A stretch of DNA of 64,000 nt from positions 5,332,001 to 5,396,000 of the forward strand of contig CM071591.1 of assembly GCA_036429605.1 (NCBI GenBank), written 5' to 3'. Positions 1-10,000 of this stretch are shown in pieces. The stretch is from Cladobotryum mycophilum. Its lineage: Eukaryota; Ascomycota; Sordariomycetes; Hypocreales; Hypocreaceae. A program made the position numbers and the translations under genes. The notes beneath the pieces are model-generated. The model worked only from the letters and a program-made list of their open reading frames with translations, was not told where the DNA came from and ran no database searches. Numbering within the stretch: the first letter of the stretch is position 1; each line of letters opens with the position of its first letter.

Positions 1-667
1 GCAGATTTGCATCAGTATCAACGAGCGGACCGCCACTATCGCCTTGGCAAGAATCCTTCCCACCCTCAAAAAAGCCTGCGCAAAACATAGAATCGGTAAG
101 TGGTGCGCCTTGACTCTGATAATTTCTATCGCATTGATCACGGTTAAGAACGGACTCGTTGAGATATTGGAGAGTGCTTGGGCTCGGGCCGCCGCTCCAT
201 AGCCCACCCCAACCACTCACAACGCATGGAGTCCCTTCATCAGGAAGCCCTGCCCCTGCATCAGCGAGCCCAATAGGTTCAACTCCAGGTCCAAATTTCA
301 GATCATTAACAAGTGTAAGAATGGCAATGTCACTGTCAATTGTGACTGAGCTATAGTTTGGATGCGTGTTTATCGCCGATACGTGGACGAGTTGCCCTCC
401 ATCATGACTATCATCGCTTCCAGCACGAATATTAAGATGTTGCGGGCTCCATCCCCAAACGCAATGGGCAGCAGTAACAATGTGTTTCGGACCAATGATA
501 GACCCTCCACAGAAATGCGCGCCCAAAAGCTGGAGGCTAACCTGGTAGGGGAAGTCGATGATGTTGCCATCTTGCCCGCCGACGATTTCATCTGCTCTCG
601 GCACGACGGCTGCCAAAGTCAAGGCAGCCGTGCTAATAATTGAAATGGTGTGTGTGTGAAGATGCAT
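1..667 (-). CDS. Trypsin-like serine protease (S1A), 3' end outside window
   Basis: The minus-strand frame is open from an ATG at 667 to the window edge (222 residues seen). It begins with a secretory signal (about residues 1-20) and a short propeptide ending in Arg-Ala-Asp-Glu, followed by the trypsin N-terminus IVGG at 28-31. The catalytic triad is complete: His68 in TAAHC, Asp113 in DSDIAIL and Ser211 in GDSGGP. Asp205, six residues before the serine, is the S1-pocket aspartate that gives Arg/Lys specificity. Paired cysteines flank the active histidine, as usual. No intron is needed. Secreted trypsins of this kind are common in insect-, nematode- and plant-associated ascomycetes, where they digest host protein; that role is inferred. 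Only the last 30-40 residues of the domain are missing, through truncation by the window. The neighbour is a DNA transposon. Confidence 0.93.
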   Translation of the reverse strand, partial: MHLHTHTISIISTAALTLAAVVPRADEIVGGQDGNIIDFPYQVSLQLLGAHFCGGSIIGPKHIVTAAHCVWGWSPQHLNIRAGSDDSHDGGQLVHVSAINTHPNYSSVTIDSDIAILTLVNDLKFGPGVEPIGLADAGAGLPDEGTPCVVSGWGGLWSGGPSPSTLQYLNESVLNRDQCDRNYQSQGAPLTDSMFCAGFFEGGKDSCQGDSGGPLVDTDANL

Positions 668-831
668 TGTAAAAATAGATGGAGTTGAGAACTGTGATAG
701 GTTAAAACATTAAAGAGTAAGCTAATGCCCAAGAACAGTGAGTGTTGTTGTTTCTATCGTTGTTCTATATGTTTCCAAATACATCGACAGAGCATAGTGG
801 TTGCCGGTCAATTTATGTGTCGATTCTACTC

Positions 832-874
832 CTATCTCCTCGAGTGCGTTAAGGCTCCATCGATGTACCTGCCC
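832..874. repeat. Left 43-bp inverted repeat of the piggyBac-type element
   Basis: This is a perfect reverse complement of 2876-2918. It contains TTAA at 849-852: the inner 22 bp are the terminal inverted repeat proper and the outer 17 bp are flank or extended repeat. Confidence 0.9.
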
Positions 875-2897
875 CACAACGCGCTCGTTACTAGCGCGTT
901 ACTTCGCGATACCTACAGAACGTAAACAAAATAACTCACACCAAAATCCTCATATAAAGGATTAATACAAAGTTCTAATGGACTCACAACATATCGCCGT
1001 AACAAACCTCTTTGATGATGAATTACTTATTAGATTAGACCACTGCGCCCGGGAGCAGCCAGCTGATAACACCTGCCGACCTACATTTGAGCCAACAAGT
1101 GATCACGGCACCGTATTTGAGCCTCTTGTTATTACTGAACGCGACCCTCAAATCAAGGACCTACCCTCAAGCCCGTTGTACCTTTTCCAGCATTTTCTAC
1201 CTGAAAACCTAGTAGACAAATGGGTTAGATATACAAATGAAGGGCCAATTCCTGGACCAGAAGGTCCTGCTTCAAAGCGGTCACGAAAGCTTGATTGGAG
1301 ACCAACCTCTAGGTCAGAAGTATATATCTGGCTTGGTATTATGATTTATATAGGATTACACAGGGAAAATCGCATCAGAGACCACTGGGTAACTTCTACA
1401 TCAAAGTCTCAACACCCTAATCACCCTATTATCAAATTTATGTCATTTGACCGCTTCCATCAGCTTCTACGGCGGCTTCGAACCTTTAACCCTAATGACA
1501 ACACCAACAATAGCTTTGCCCGCATTGATGAGTGGTCTCAACACATACAAGATGCATCGTTAGCTCTCTATAAGCCAGGCACAAATATAGCTGTAGATGA
1601 GTGTATGATCCGCTTCACAGGGAGGTCTCGCGAGACAACGACCGTCAGGACTAAGCCAACGCCCACAGGCTTCAAAGTGTGGGCTCTCGCACAACGAGGC
1701 TATTTCCTACGGTGGCTTTGGCACACACCCAGCTCAACCTACGGCTCTACAGGCACAAGAAAGAGAAAGAGAAATACAGAGGGTTTAATTTCTCTTAACC
1801 CGACACAGAGCGTGGTCCCTGCCCTAGTAAATCTACTGCCAGGTGCCAATTATCACGTCTTTCTAGATAACCTCTTTTCCTCGCCGAATCTTTTCCTCGC
1901 CCTTCGCCAGCGAGGTAACGGGGCTACAGGCACCTGCCGTACCAACTGTGGCCTGAATCAACGCCTTGTACAATATAAGGCTGATGATAATAAGGCTGCT
2001 TTAAGGTGGGCTTGGGGAGAGATAGAGACTATACCCACAAAGGATAATCAGGTCAGTTATTAGCTAGACAAATCCCCTAGTATTTCCCCTACTAATAGCG
2101 TCTTTTGGGGATCTAGGTCAATCAAATCGCGTGGAAAGATAATGCTCTTGTACTGCTTTTAACGACTGTTTTTACGGGCCAAGAGGTTAAACAACGCATA
2201 CGAAAAAAGCCTTCATCAACGAAAGCCAACGCACGGGCTGCTAAGCTTGTTTTTGGTGACGAATACGTAAAGGAGCTTCCTATTCCTGAGGCTATTGATA
2301 GCTATAATGTTCACATGAATGGAGTAGATGTCGGTGATCAGCTAAGAGCATACTCGGGATTCGAACACGCTATTCGTAGGGGCGGTTGGCAGGCAATAGC
2401 GTGGACCTTCCTCCTCGATACTTCTCTTATAAATAGCTATCTTCTTCAGCTTCATGGGAAGCCTAGCTGGAAGCCCTACAAAGATCAAGTTAATTGGCGG
2501 CAGCAACTTCTCAACGAGATCATCCAAGCCTACGCAAGAGACGGCGCAAGCAGACAGCGATTTCGAGCTGGCGACGAAATTACGCCTGTAACACAGCATA
2601 ATCTTGTCCAACGAGGGAAAAAATCACGCTGCCTAGCATGTCAGGGCCTTCAGTTAGGCGAAATTAGGTCACGAAGTCAACAACGGCAGCCCCTAAGCAG
2701 CCTAGGTGGGAATAACCTCAATCAACGGAAAAAGGCCACACAGACGAGATGGGGATGTGACCGATGTGATGTAGCTATTTGTAACAAGGGAAATTGCTGG
2801 GACTTCTATCACCGGCTAATTTAGGCGGGGTTGAATGTACCTTTCATTTCGCAAATTTTGATTGGCTCTAATCCTGGGCAGGTACATCGATGGAGCC
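853..2897 (+). mobile_element. piggyBac-type DNA transposon, apparently intact
   Basis: The element lies between two TTAA tetranucleotides (849-852 and 2898-2901), the target duplication characteristic of the piggyBac superfamily. Its ends are perfect 22-bp inverted repeats (853-874 and 2876-2897). A single intron-containing transposase gene fills the interior, with no stop codon or frame break. The inverted symmetry continues 17 bp beyond each TTAA (832-848 and 2902-2918), giving a total perfect inverted repeat of 43 bp per side. Either the element is longer than its TTAA sites suggest, or it landed in the centre of a palindrome. A short palindrome (stem 878-885 / 893-900) lies just inside the left end. 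No RIP-like decay is visible, in contrast to the element near 58 kb. Confidence 0.85.
978..2824 (+). CDS. piggyBac-type transposase (DDE_Tnp_1_7)
   Basis: Model: exons 978-2051 and 2117-2824, 593 residues. The 65-bp intron (2052-2116) has a GTCAGT donor, a TACTAAT branch sequence and a CTAG acceptor, and joining it restores one frame. The acidic catalytic residues expected for the family are present: Asp207 in VDECMIRF, Asp297 in FLDNLFSS, and Asp429/Asp432 in GVDVGDQ. The C-terminus has a Cys/His cluster (CLAC, then CDRCD, CNKGNC and DFYH) matching the cross-braced zinc finger that binds the transposon ends in piggyBac proteins. A TATA-like TATAAA lies at 953-958, about 20 bp before the ATG. 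The enzyme would cut and paste the surrounding element at TTAA sites. All key residues are intact, so activity is possible; this is not shown by sequence alone. Confidence 0.9.
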
Positions 2898-2918
2898 TTA
2901 ACGCACTCGAGGAGATAG
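2876..2918. repeat. Right 43-bp inverted repeat of the piggyBac-type element
   Basis: This is a perfect reverse complement of 832-874, with TTAA at 2898-2901. No longer target duplication is found outside the 43-bp repeats (the flanking bases differ), so TTAA is the only duplication that fits. Confidence 0.9.
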
Positions 2919-3539
2919 CCCTTATGGGACATTCGGTGAGGGTACATGTCCTCTCCTCTTCGTCCCTATTTCCCGAAGGGGAAGACCTTCTGCCCTAGCA
3001 ACATCTAACACGGATCAGTACGTATAAGCATAAGCATGTGTGTCTCAGTCTTCAATGCTAGAAAACTTGATTGAGATGTACCAGACATTAGAGAAATACT
3101 AGTAGTATCAGCGACTGTGAGTGCTTTTGGTACTCCGTGCCAAGTCTGAACATCCGGCAGGTTGCCGGCGGTCAGGTTTCCGGACCCCGTTCTATGACAC
3201 AAACGGTCTCAGCTCAGCCGAGCTAAACATTGAACCCGAAGCCCACTGGCTACGTATGTAAGGCAACTGAGACCTGGGCTTCCCTGGTATTATTTTGGGT
3301 AGAAGCATATGACCAAATGTACCCTGGAGAAACTACGTAATAGGCCGTTCTCTTATGTGGATATTACGATACGAGTACGGAGCAGAGCCAGCTGAAACAT
3401 CAAGATTAGGAGGCCGCTGCTGAGACACCACATGCCCTTATCCCTATAGCCCTGTAACAATATTAAAAACATCATACCAAGTAGCACCTGTACTACAGCT
3501 TATCGTAACAATTAGGCAAAAACAAGCGCTAAAGCACTA

Positions 3540-3715
3540 GGTTTTATCAAATAAAAGCCTAAGACTTAAAATTTTTATAAATAATAAAATACTATAATGT
3601 AAAATATTATAATAATATAATATTTTATGTTAATTAAAATTATTTAATTACATTTTTTTTATGTTTTTTATTAAAATTATATATTATAATAATTATAGAT
3701 CTAAATTATTATAAT
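3540..3715. repeat. AT-rich island
   Basis: This is roughly 175 bp of nearly uninterrupted A and T between segments of ordinary composition. Such islands in ascomycetes are usually repeats decayed by C-to-T mutation (RIP), but no parent element is recognisable here. Confidence 0.6.
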
Positions 3716-3907
3716 GAAGCCAAGTGTACTTTAGCGTAAGGAAGCTTATCTTCTAAATTGGGATACTGGAAAAACAGGTGCCGGGACGGCTCGAAGAATA
3801 AAAGAGGATCATTTTGTAACGCTGCCCCGAAAATTACCCGAACGCGTGACGCAATGGAGATGCAGGGTAATCCTGCATAAGTCGCGCGTCTGTCGCACAA
3901 TAGTTGG

Positions 3908-3931
3908 ATGCACAAGCTTAAGCTTGTGCAT
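3908..3931. repeat. 24-bp perfect palindrome
   Basis: The 24 bases are their own reverse complement with no spacer, centred on CTTAAG. It could be a remnant of a transposon end or a binding site; nothing nearby decides. Confidence 0.7.
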
Positions 3932-3994
3932 AATATAATACCTACGTTTTGATCTTGCTTGCCTGGTGATCTTATAAGGTGTTATTACACATTT

Positions 3995-4352
3995 TGTGAC
4001 GACCCGACCTTGCACTTATGTCATCCACAAGAATGGACCCACTTCTAGTGACGCCCGTGCAAGCTACTGATTGGAACACAACTACGGCAAAACTCCGGAC
4101 AACACAACCAATCACAATCAGCTCGAACATGATCGGTTCGATCTATCACGACTACTAGATCATTGGTTCGTTCCTATCAGAATAGAACCTCACACTCATT
4201 CAGATCGTAATAAACCCAATTACTATATATACTAGCCTATGCCTCTCTCTTATATATCTAGTCAGTCATTAATACAATTGTTCGCCCTAATCCACTACCA
4301 ACATCAACCACGATCTAGGTTATCCTTGTTGGGAAACGTCCAGAACGTCACA
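3995..4352 (+). mobile_element. Possible solo LTR of a retrotransposon
   Basis: The segment starts with TGTGACG and ends with CGTCACA, a 7-bp inverted terminal match with the TG...CA ends typical of LTRs. It contains TATA-like sequences (about 4220-4235 and 4250-4257) as LTR promoters do. Against this: there is no 5-bp target duplication (CATTT before, CTATC after), no second copy and no internal domain in the window. The call rests on structure only. Confidence 0.4.
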
Positions 4353-4852
4353 CTATCTCGCTATGCTGGCTAGTTCGCTATGCATGTACGTTATAATTAA
4401 TTTTCTTTTTATATATAAACATCTTTATTTAAAAATTTTAAAAATATTAAATTCTCACTCCGTGTTCCTAAGAATGTCCTTATCGAAATTGGAACAACGG
4501 ATCAGCACCAGTCTCAGTACCCCTGAGCCCGTCAATTTGAAGTTGCCAGCCGATGTAGTATGAGAGTTACTTTGAAAGTCAGGCAATCTACAGAGCATTC
4601 CAGATCACGACTAAGTAATGGGCCCCGAGTCGATAAAGTCTCACGAACTGAGCAAATGCCTTTATTTTGTAAACTCTCAGAGGATATTTACTTGACATCC
4701 ACAAAAGCCTCCGGAGTTTGCTTTCTCCCTAGTCCCTGGTAGCGAATTGAGCAGTCAGGCGAATCCCACAATTCGAGGCAAAGTTGAGTTGGCACCGCAA
4801 GCCCCCAGAAACATACCTCTTTCGGTATCTCATTACCTAGGTACGTGTGGCA

Positions 4853-5309
4853 TTAATCGATGCTGCACGTGGTACAGTTGTAGCCCACATTGCATTCAAG
4901 GCTGGCAACGACAGTCGGAGTGTAGAGCTCGAAATAGCCGGGCTGTTCGGCAGCGAACGCGCCTGCATAGCCTCCTTCAACGTTATAGAGAAAACACGAC
5001 GCCACGTCGTACACCGGATTATGCTTGCTGCCGCTGGTGGTGATGTAGAAGGATTCAACGGGGCCTGAGCTCACTGCATTCGCTGTTAGTTCCTTTCATA
5101 TCTTGGTACAGAAGGCACTTCTTTGACAACATACGATAGGGAACCTTCTTGCCATCAGCAATGATGTCAAACAGGTCGACGCTCTGATTAGTATATTTAT
5201 ATCCGACTATGATGCTGTAGTCATCGGTGTCTGGACCAGGGGCACCCGGGACGGGAGAGGCGGCGACAAGGCCGAGGCAAGTGGCAACAAAGACCGAGAA
5301 GGGATGCAT
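4853..5309 (-). CDS. Small secreted protein, unknown function
   Basis: Model on the minus strand: exons 5309-5135 and 5073-4853, 131 residues. The intron (5134-5074, 61 bp) has a GTATGT donor and an AACTAAC branch site, and it joins two frames that are each open but incompatible without splicing. The ATG at 5309 opens a signal peptide (MHPFSVFVATCLGLVAAS). The mature protein has four cysteines (85, 119, 125, 128), three of them clustered at the C-terminus, and two NxS/T glycosylation sites (about 41 and 124). I recognise no domain. Size, signal and cysteines resemble effector-like small secreted proteins of ascomycetes; a role outside the cell is an inference. It lies in the transposon-bearing end of the window. 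The alternative acceptor 9 bp downstream would remove three residues. Confidence 0.75.
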
Positions 5310-7078
5310 TTTGCAGAGTTCAAAGATGGAAATGATGATTGTTGACTTGTTGAAGCTGTGAGAGTTGTCGATATGTAACTTGATGGGAACCTGGGGGAGA
5401 GCCTTCATTTAAATTATCAGTGTCAAAGTAACCCCAACTCATAGCTTCTCCATAATCGAGTCCTTCAACCCCGAAATGCAACCTACCAAGGAACATAATG
5501 CAGGGACTGCGACCCGACATTGCCGGCATTTGGTGCTTACCTCAGGCGTTCTGTTTGGGAATAACTTCTACCAACGGTCATGATGCGCCCGGAGGGTCCG
5601 AGTCTCAGCACGGCAGCCCGTTGTAAGATAGGAGCACTGCAACTCATTGACCGATTCATGCCCGCTCCATGTCGTTTTGCAACATAACAAGCGGCTGCCT
5701 GAAACTTTAAGCGAGAGCGACAGCAAAACAGGTAGGTTCATCTGAAAAGAGGTCGTTCTCAAACATAATTACCAGTGTTGTTATAGCCCATTGTGTGGCA
5801 GCAAGTAGAACTAAAGGCTGATCATCCGCGTAAATCCCCGAGACATTGATTATAATGTCACTTCAACGGTCAGGAGCTCGTTCCGTCCGCACAGGCAACC
5901 TGGGGAAGACTGGGAGAGCGACATTCCGCGGAGGGTAGCGGGCTAATAATCTGATCCATGGATGCAACGGATTTTGCAGCCAAGATTGATATGCGTTGTC
6001 TCACCAAGGGTCTCGGAGGCAGCTCTTCTGATATGATACGGTAGTCGGCGATGTGCCAGTACTCTAGATATGATTAATAAACAACATCTATATCATGGAC
6101 TTGATATCATATCTGAGGGTCATTAATGCCTTACCACCCACTCACGCAACAATCTGCGGTGTAATCCGCAATACACTCCATGCTGTGACTCCAAAGGGCA
6201 CAACCATCACCATAAGTTTGTTCACATGGAATCGTTACCCTCTTGTACGATTCTCTAGTCGTCTAGTTGGGTATCATGCCTTGTTGGATATAAGCCACAT
6301 GGAAGAGATGAACAGTGGGACTTTTACATGTTTCTGATTTTTCTTTTTTGTTTCCACAGATTACCATTGTGCTTGTGGATCTTTTTCATGTCATGAATTA
6401 CTCTCGTCTCTCTTGACTTCTATGATTCCGATAGATGTGCATGATTTCTCTAAATTCTTCCACGCTAGTTTACGGCATCATTCCGTTAATCTGTATCAGT
6501 AACGTGATCAAAGAATATAGTATATTGGTTATTTACGGTTTTTTTTACGATTTGGTATTGTGGGAAGGGTTGTCGAGAAAGATTGTATTCCAGGTTACGG
6601 GTAGTAGATATCTCGGGACACTGAACCCCGTCAAATTTTAGTGACTAGGGTAGGCTTACAACATCAGATCGACAAAGAGTACTTTAGGGTAGTTTAATAT
6701 ATCAAGGCGATCAGCCAACTACACAGATAATTGCTAGCTATTATTTATCATCCAAGAAACATTACCATGATTAGAGTGGGTTGACATAGAATGCGAAAAT
6801 GACGTTTGGCACTTGGTGGGGCTGCTGGTGTGGGTGGTATGCTTATCGATAATGCGGTGGGGGACGGTCGGATGACTCGCAGCTTCAAAATTTATCACCA
6901 AGTCGAGCGCATCTCTGCACCTCCATTATCGCTACACATACATATTATGCGACAGGCTATCCGCTAGCATTGAGCCCTATATTTCCAGTCACACAGCTAT
7001 ATACCGGATCATGTTGTTATGATACCATCACCAAATCGTATTTCGAGCAGGCAGATACCGGATTGAGGAGGAGACACC
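5310..7078. other. Intergenic, nothing recognised
   Basis: About 1.8 kb between the divergent secreted-protein gene and RPC1. Frames are short and without features; the last few hundred bases should hold the RPC1 promoter. Confidence 0.6.
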
Positions 7079-10000
7079 ATGGCGCACTCAGCAGCATTCT
7101 CCAACCCGACCAAGGAGCAGCTGGTAGACAACCTACCCAAGCGCTTCAAGGGTCTCAAGTTTGGCATTCAGTAAGCTTCAATACCCTTCCGAGTGGACTT
7201 ACTTGGCAAGCTAACAGTACAAGGTCCAACCAGGACATTGTCAATCAAGGCGTCCTCGAAGTCTCCCAGCGCATGCTGTACGACATTGACAACAACCGAG
7301 CCCCTCTTACCAACGGTGCCCTAGATTTGCGTCTGGTGAGTCATAGACGGTTTCATTCCTTTACCTTCACCAAGCTGATTCTTCCTAGGGAACCTCGAGC
7401 AAATCTGGCAAATGCGGCACCTGTCAAGAGCCCTTGCAGTTTTGCATAGGTCATTTCGGACACGTTCGACTCGCCCTTCCCGCCTTTCACATCGGCTACC
7501 TACGCTTTATCCAGACCATTCTTCAAAATGTTTGCAAATCATGCGCCCGCGTTTTGCTTACCGAATCCGAGCGACGATCGTTTCTCCAGGACCTGCGCCG
7601 ACCGCTGGACAACATTCGAAGAACCCAAATCTGCAAAAAGATTAACGAGCAATGCCGAAAATGCAAGCAGTGTCCCTACTGCGGCGAGATAAATGGACAG
7701 ATTCGCAAGGTCGGTGTCATCAAGCTTGCGCACGACAAATTCTCGGCTTATAAAAAGTCCACCTCGATGAAGAAGATGCCTCCGGAAAGCAAGCTCGTGT
7801 TCGATGCCTCCTTTGACGAAGCCAAACGCCAAAACCCCGACCTCGAGAAACACTTGCAGCGAGCAATGGAGGACTTGAATCCGCTCTGGGTGTTGAATCA
7901 CTTCAAGATGATTAGCGCGACGGACTGCGAATTGCTTGGCCTGGATGCCGTAGAAGGGAGACCTGAAATGTTCATATGGCAGTTCATCCCCGCGCCTCCT
8001 GTCTGTATCAGACCATCCGTTCAACAAGAGGGCGCCAGCAACGAAGATGATTTGACCGCGAAGCTTGCCGAAATCGTCTACCTCAGTGGCCTGATCAGAG
8101 CAGCATTAAACAAGGGAAAGCCGATGCAGACCATCATGGAACAGTGGGAGTATCTTCAGCTGCAGATTGCAATGTATGTCAACAGCGACGTTCCCGGCTT
8201 AAACCAGCCTGGCTTCGGCAAGAGCATCAGGGGTTTTTGCCAGCGTCTCAAGGGAAAACAAGGTCGATTCAGAGGAAACCTTTCTGGAAAGAGAGTCGAC
8301 TTTTCCGGCCGTACAGTCATTTCGCCAGATCCGAATCTTGGTATCGATCAGGTGGCCATTCCAGAGCTTGTTGCCAAGAACTTGACATTTCCCGAGCGAG
8401 TTCAGAGTCACAACCTCGAAAAATTGAAGCAATGCATTCTCAATGGACCTGGCGTCTGGCCGGGTGCTAACCATGTCATCAAAGACAATGGAAGCTGGAA
8501 GCAGAATCTCCAATTTGGTGACAAAGCACTGGTTGCACGGGATTTGAGAATCGGCGACGTAGTCGAGCGACATGTCGAAGATGGAGACATTGTCCTTTTC
8601 AATCGACAGCCGTCCCTACACAAGCTCAGTATCATGAGCCATCTCGTCAAAGTCAGGCCCTGGAGGACTTTCCGTCTCAACGAATGTGTTTGCACACCTT
8701 ACAATGCCGATTTTGATGGTGACGAAATGAATCTTCACGTCCCACAGTCTGAAGAGGCCCGCGCCGAGGCCATTACTCTCATGGGTGTCAAACACAATCT
8801 AGCTACACCAAAGAATGGAGAGCCCATCATCGCCGCCACTCAGGATTTTATTACAGCCTCCTATCTTCTTAGCAGCAAAGACAAGTTTTATAACAGAAAA
8901 GCATTTACCTTTATTTGCATACACATGATGGATGGCAAAACTCACGTCGATCTTCCGCCGCCTACAATCATCAAACCCGAGGCACTGTGGACCGGCAAAC
9001 AGATTTTCAATGTTCTCATGCGGCCAAATAAGGCGTCTCCCGTTCTAGTCAACCTCGACGCCAAGTGCAGAGAATATTCGGCAAAATCGGGTCAGTGCCC
9101 AGACATGGATCCTAATGACGGCTGGCTGGTTATCCGAAATTCAGAGATCATGTGCGGCCGTATGGACAAGTCCATTGTCGGATCTGGAAAGAAGAACTCC
9201 ATCTTTTACACCATTCTTCGAGATTTTGGTCCCGACGAGGCAGTTATTGCCATGAATCGTCTGACCAAGTTGTGTGCTAGAGCATTAGGAAACCAGGGTT
9301 TCTCCTTGGGAGTCGGTGACGTCTTCCCCATTACTGAATTGGTCAATTCTAGGGACCAGCTCGTCCAAGACGCCTACGATAAGTGTGACAACCTCATCGA
9401 GACATTTAAGCTGGGCAAGCTTGAAAAGGCTCCCGGTTGCGACATGGAACAAACTTTGGAAATATCCATCTCTGGTATTCTTAGTAAAGTTCGACAGCAA
9501 GCCGGTCAGCAGTGTGTGGACACTTTGAGTCGGAACAACGCTCCATTAATCATGGCCAACTCTGGATCCAAAGGTTTGCACATCAACGTCGCACAGATGG
9601 TTGCTTGTGTCGGACAACAAATTATCGGTGGTCAGCGTGTCCCTGATGGATTCCAGGACCGAAGTTTACCTCACTTCCACAAGAATGCACGTCAGCCAGC
9701 CTCCAAAGGTTTCGTGCGCAACAGCTTCTACTCCGGATTGTTCCCAACCGAGTTCTTCTTCCACGCCATCTCCGGACGAGAAGGTCTAATTGATACCGCT
9801 GTCAAGACTGCCGAGACCGGATACATGTCACGACGACTGATGAAGTCCCTGGAGGATTTGTCTACTCAGTATGATGACACCGTTCGTACCTCATCAGGTA
9901 CCATTGTTCAGTTCCAATTTGGTGCGGACAAGTTGGATCCCGTCGACATGGAGGGTTCTGCGGTTCCTGTGCAATTCGACCGCACGTGGACTCATTCGGA

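Larger units (their letters stand above)
2919..4852. other. Gene-poor accessory stretch: AT-rich island and possible LTR
   Basis: No convincing gene is visible. The stretch 3540-3720 is almost pure A/T, as in RIP-mutated relics. A minus-strand frame at 3709-3915 (68 codons) looks like a protein fragment but matches no family I recognise. A perfect palindrome lies at 3908-3931 and a possible solo LTR at 3995-4352. A second AT-rich patch covers 4390-4455. Confidence 0.6.

Noticed and set aside
7539..8027. 162-codon minus-strand frame within RPC1
   Set aside because: Antisense shadow of a conserved coding exon; no independent feature.
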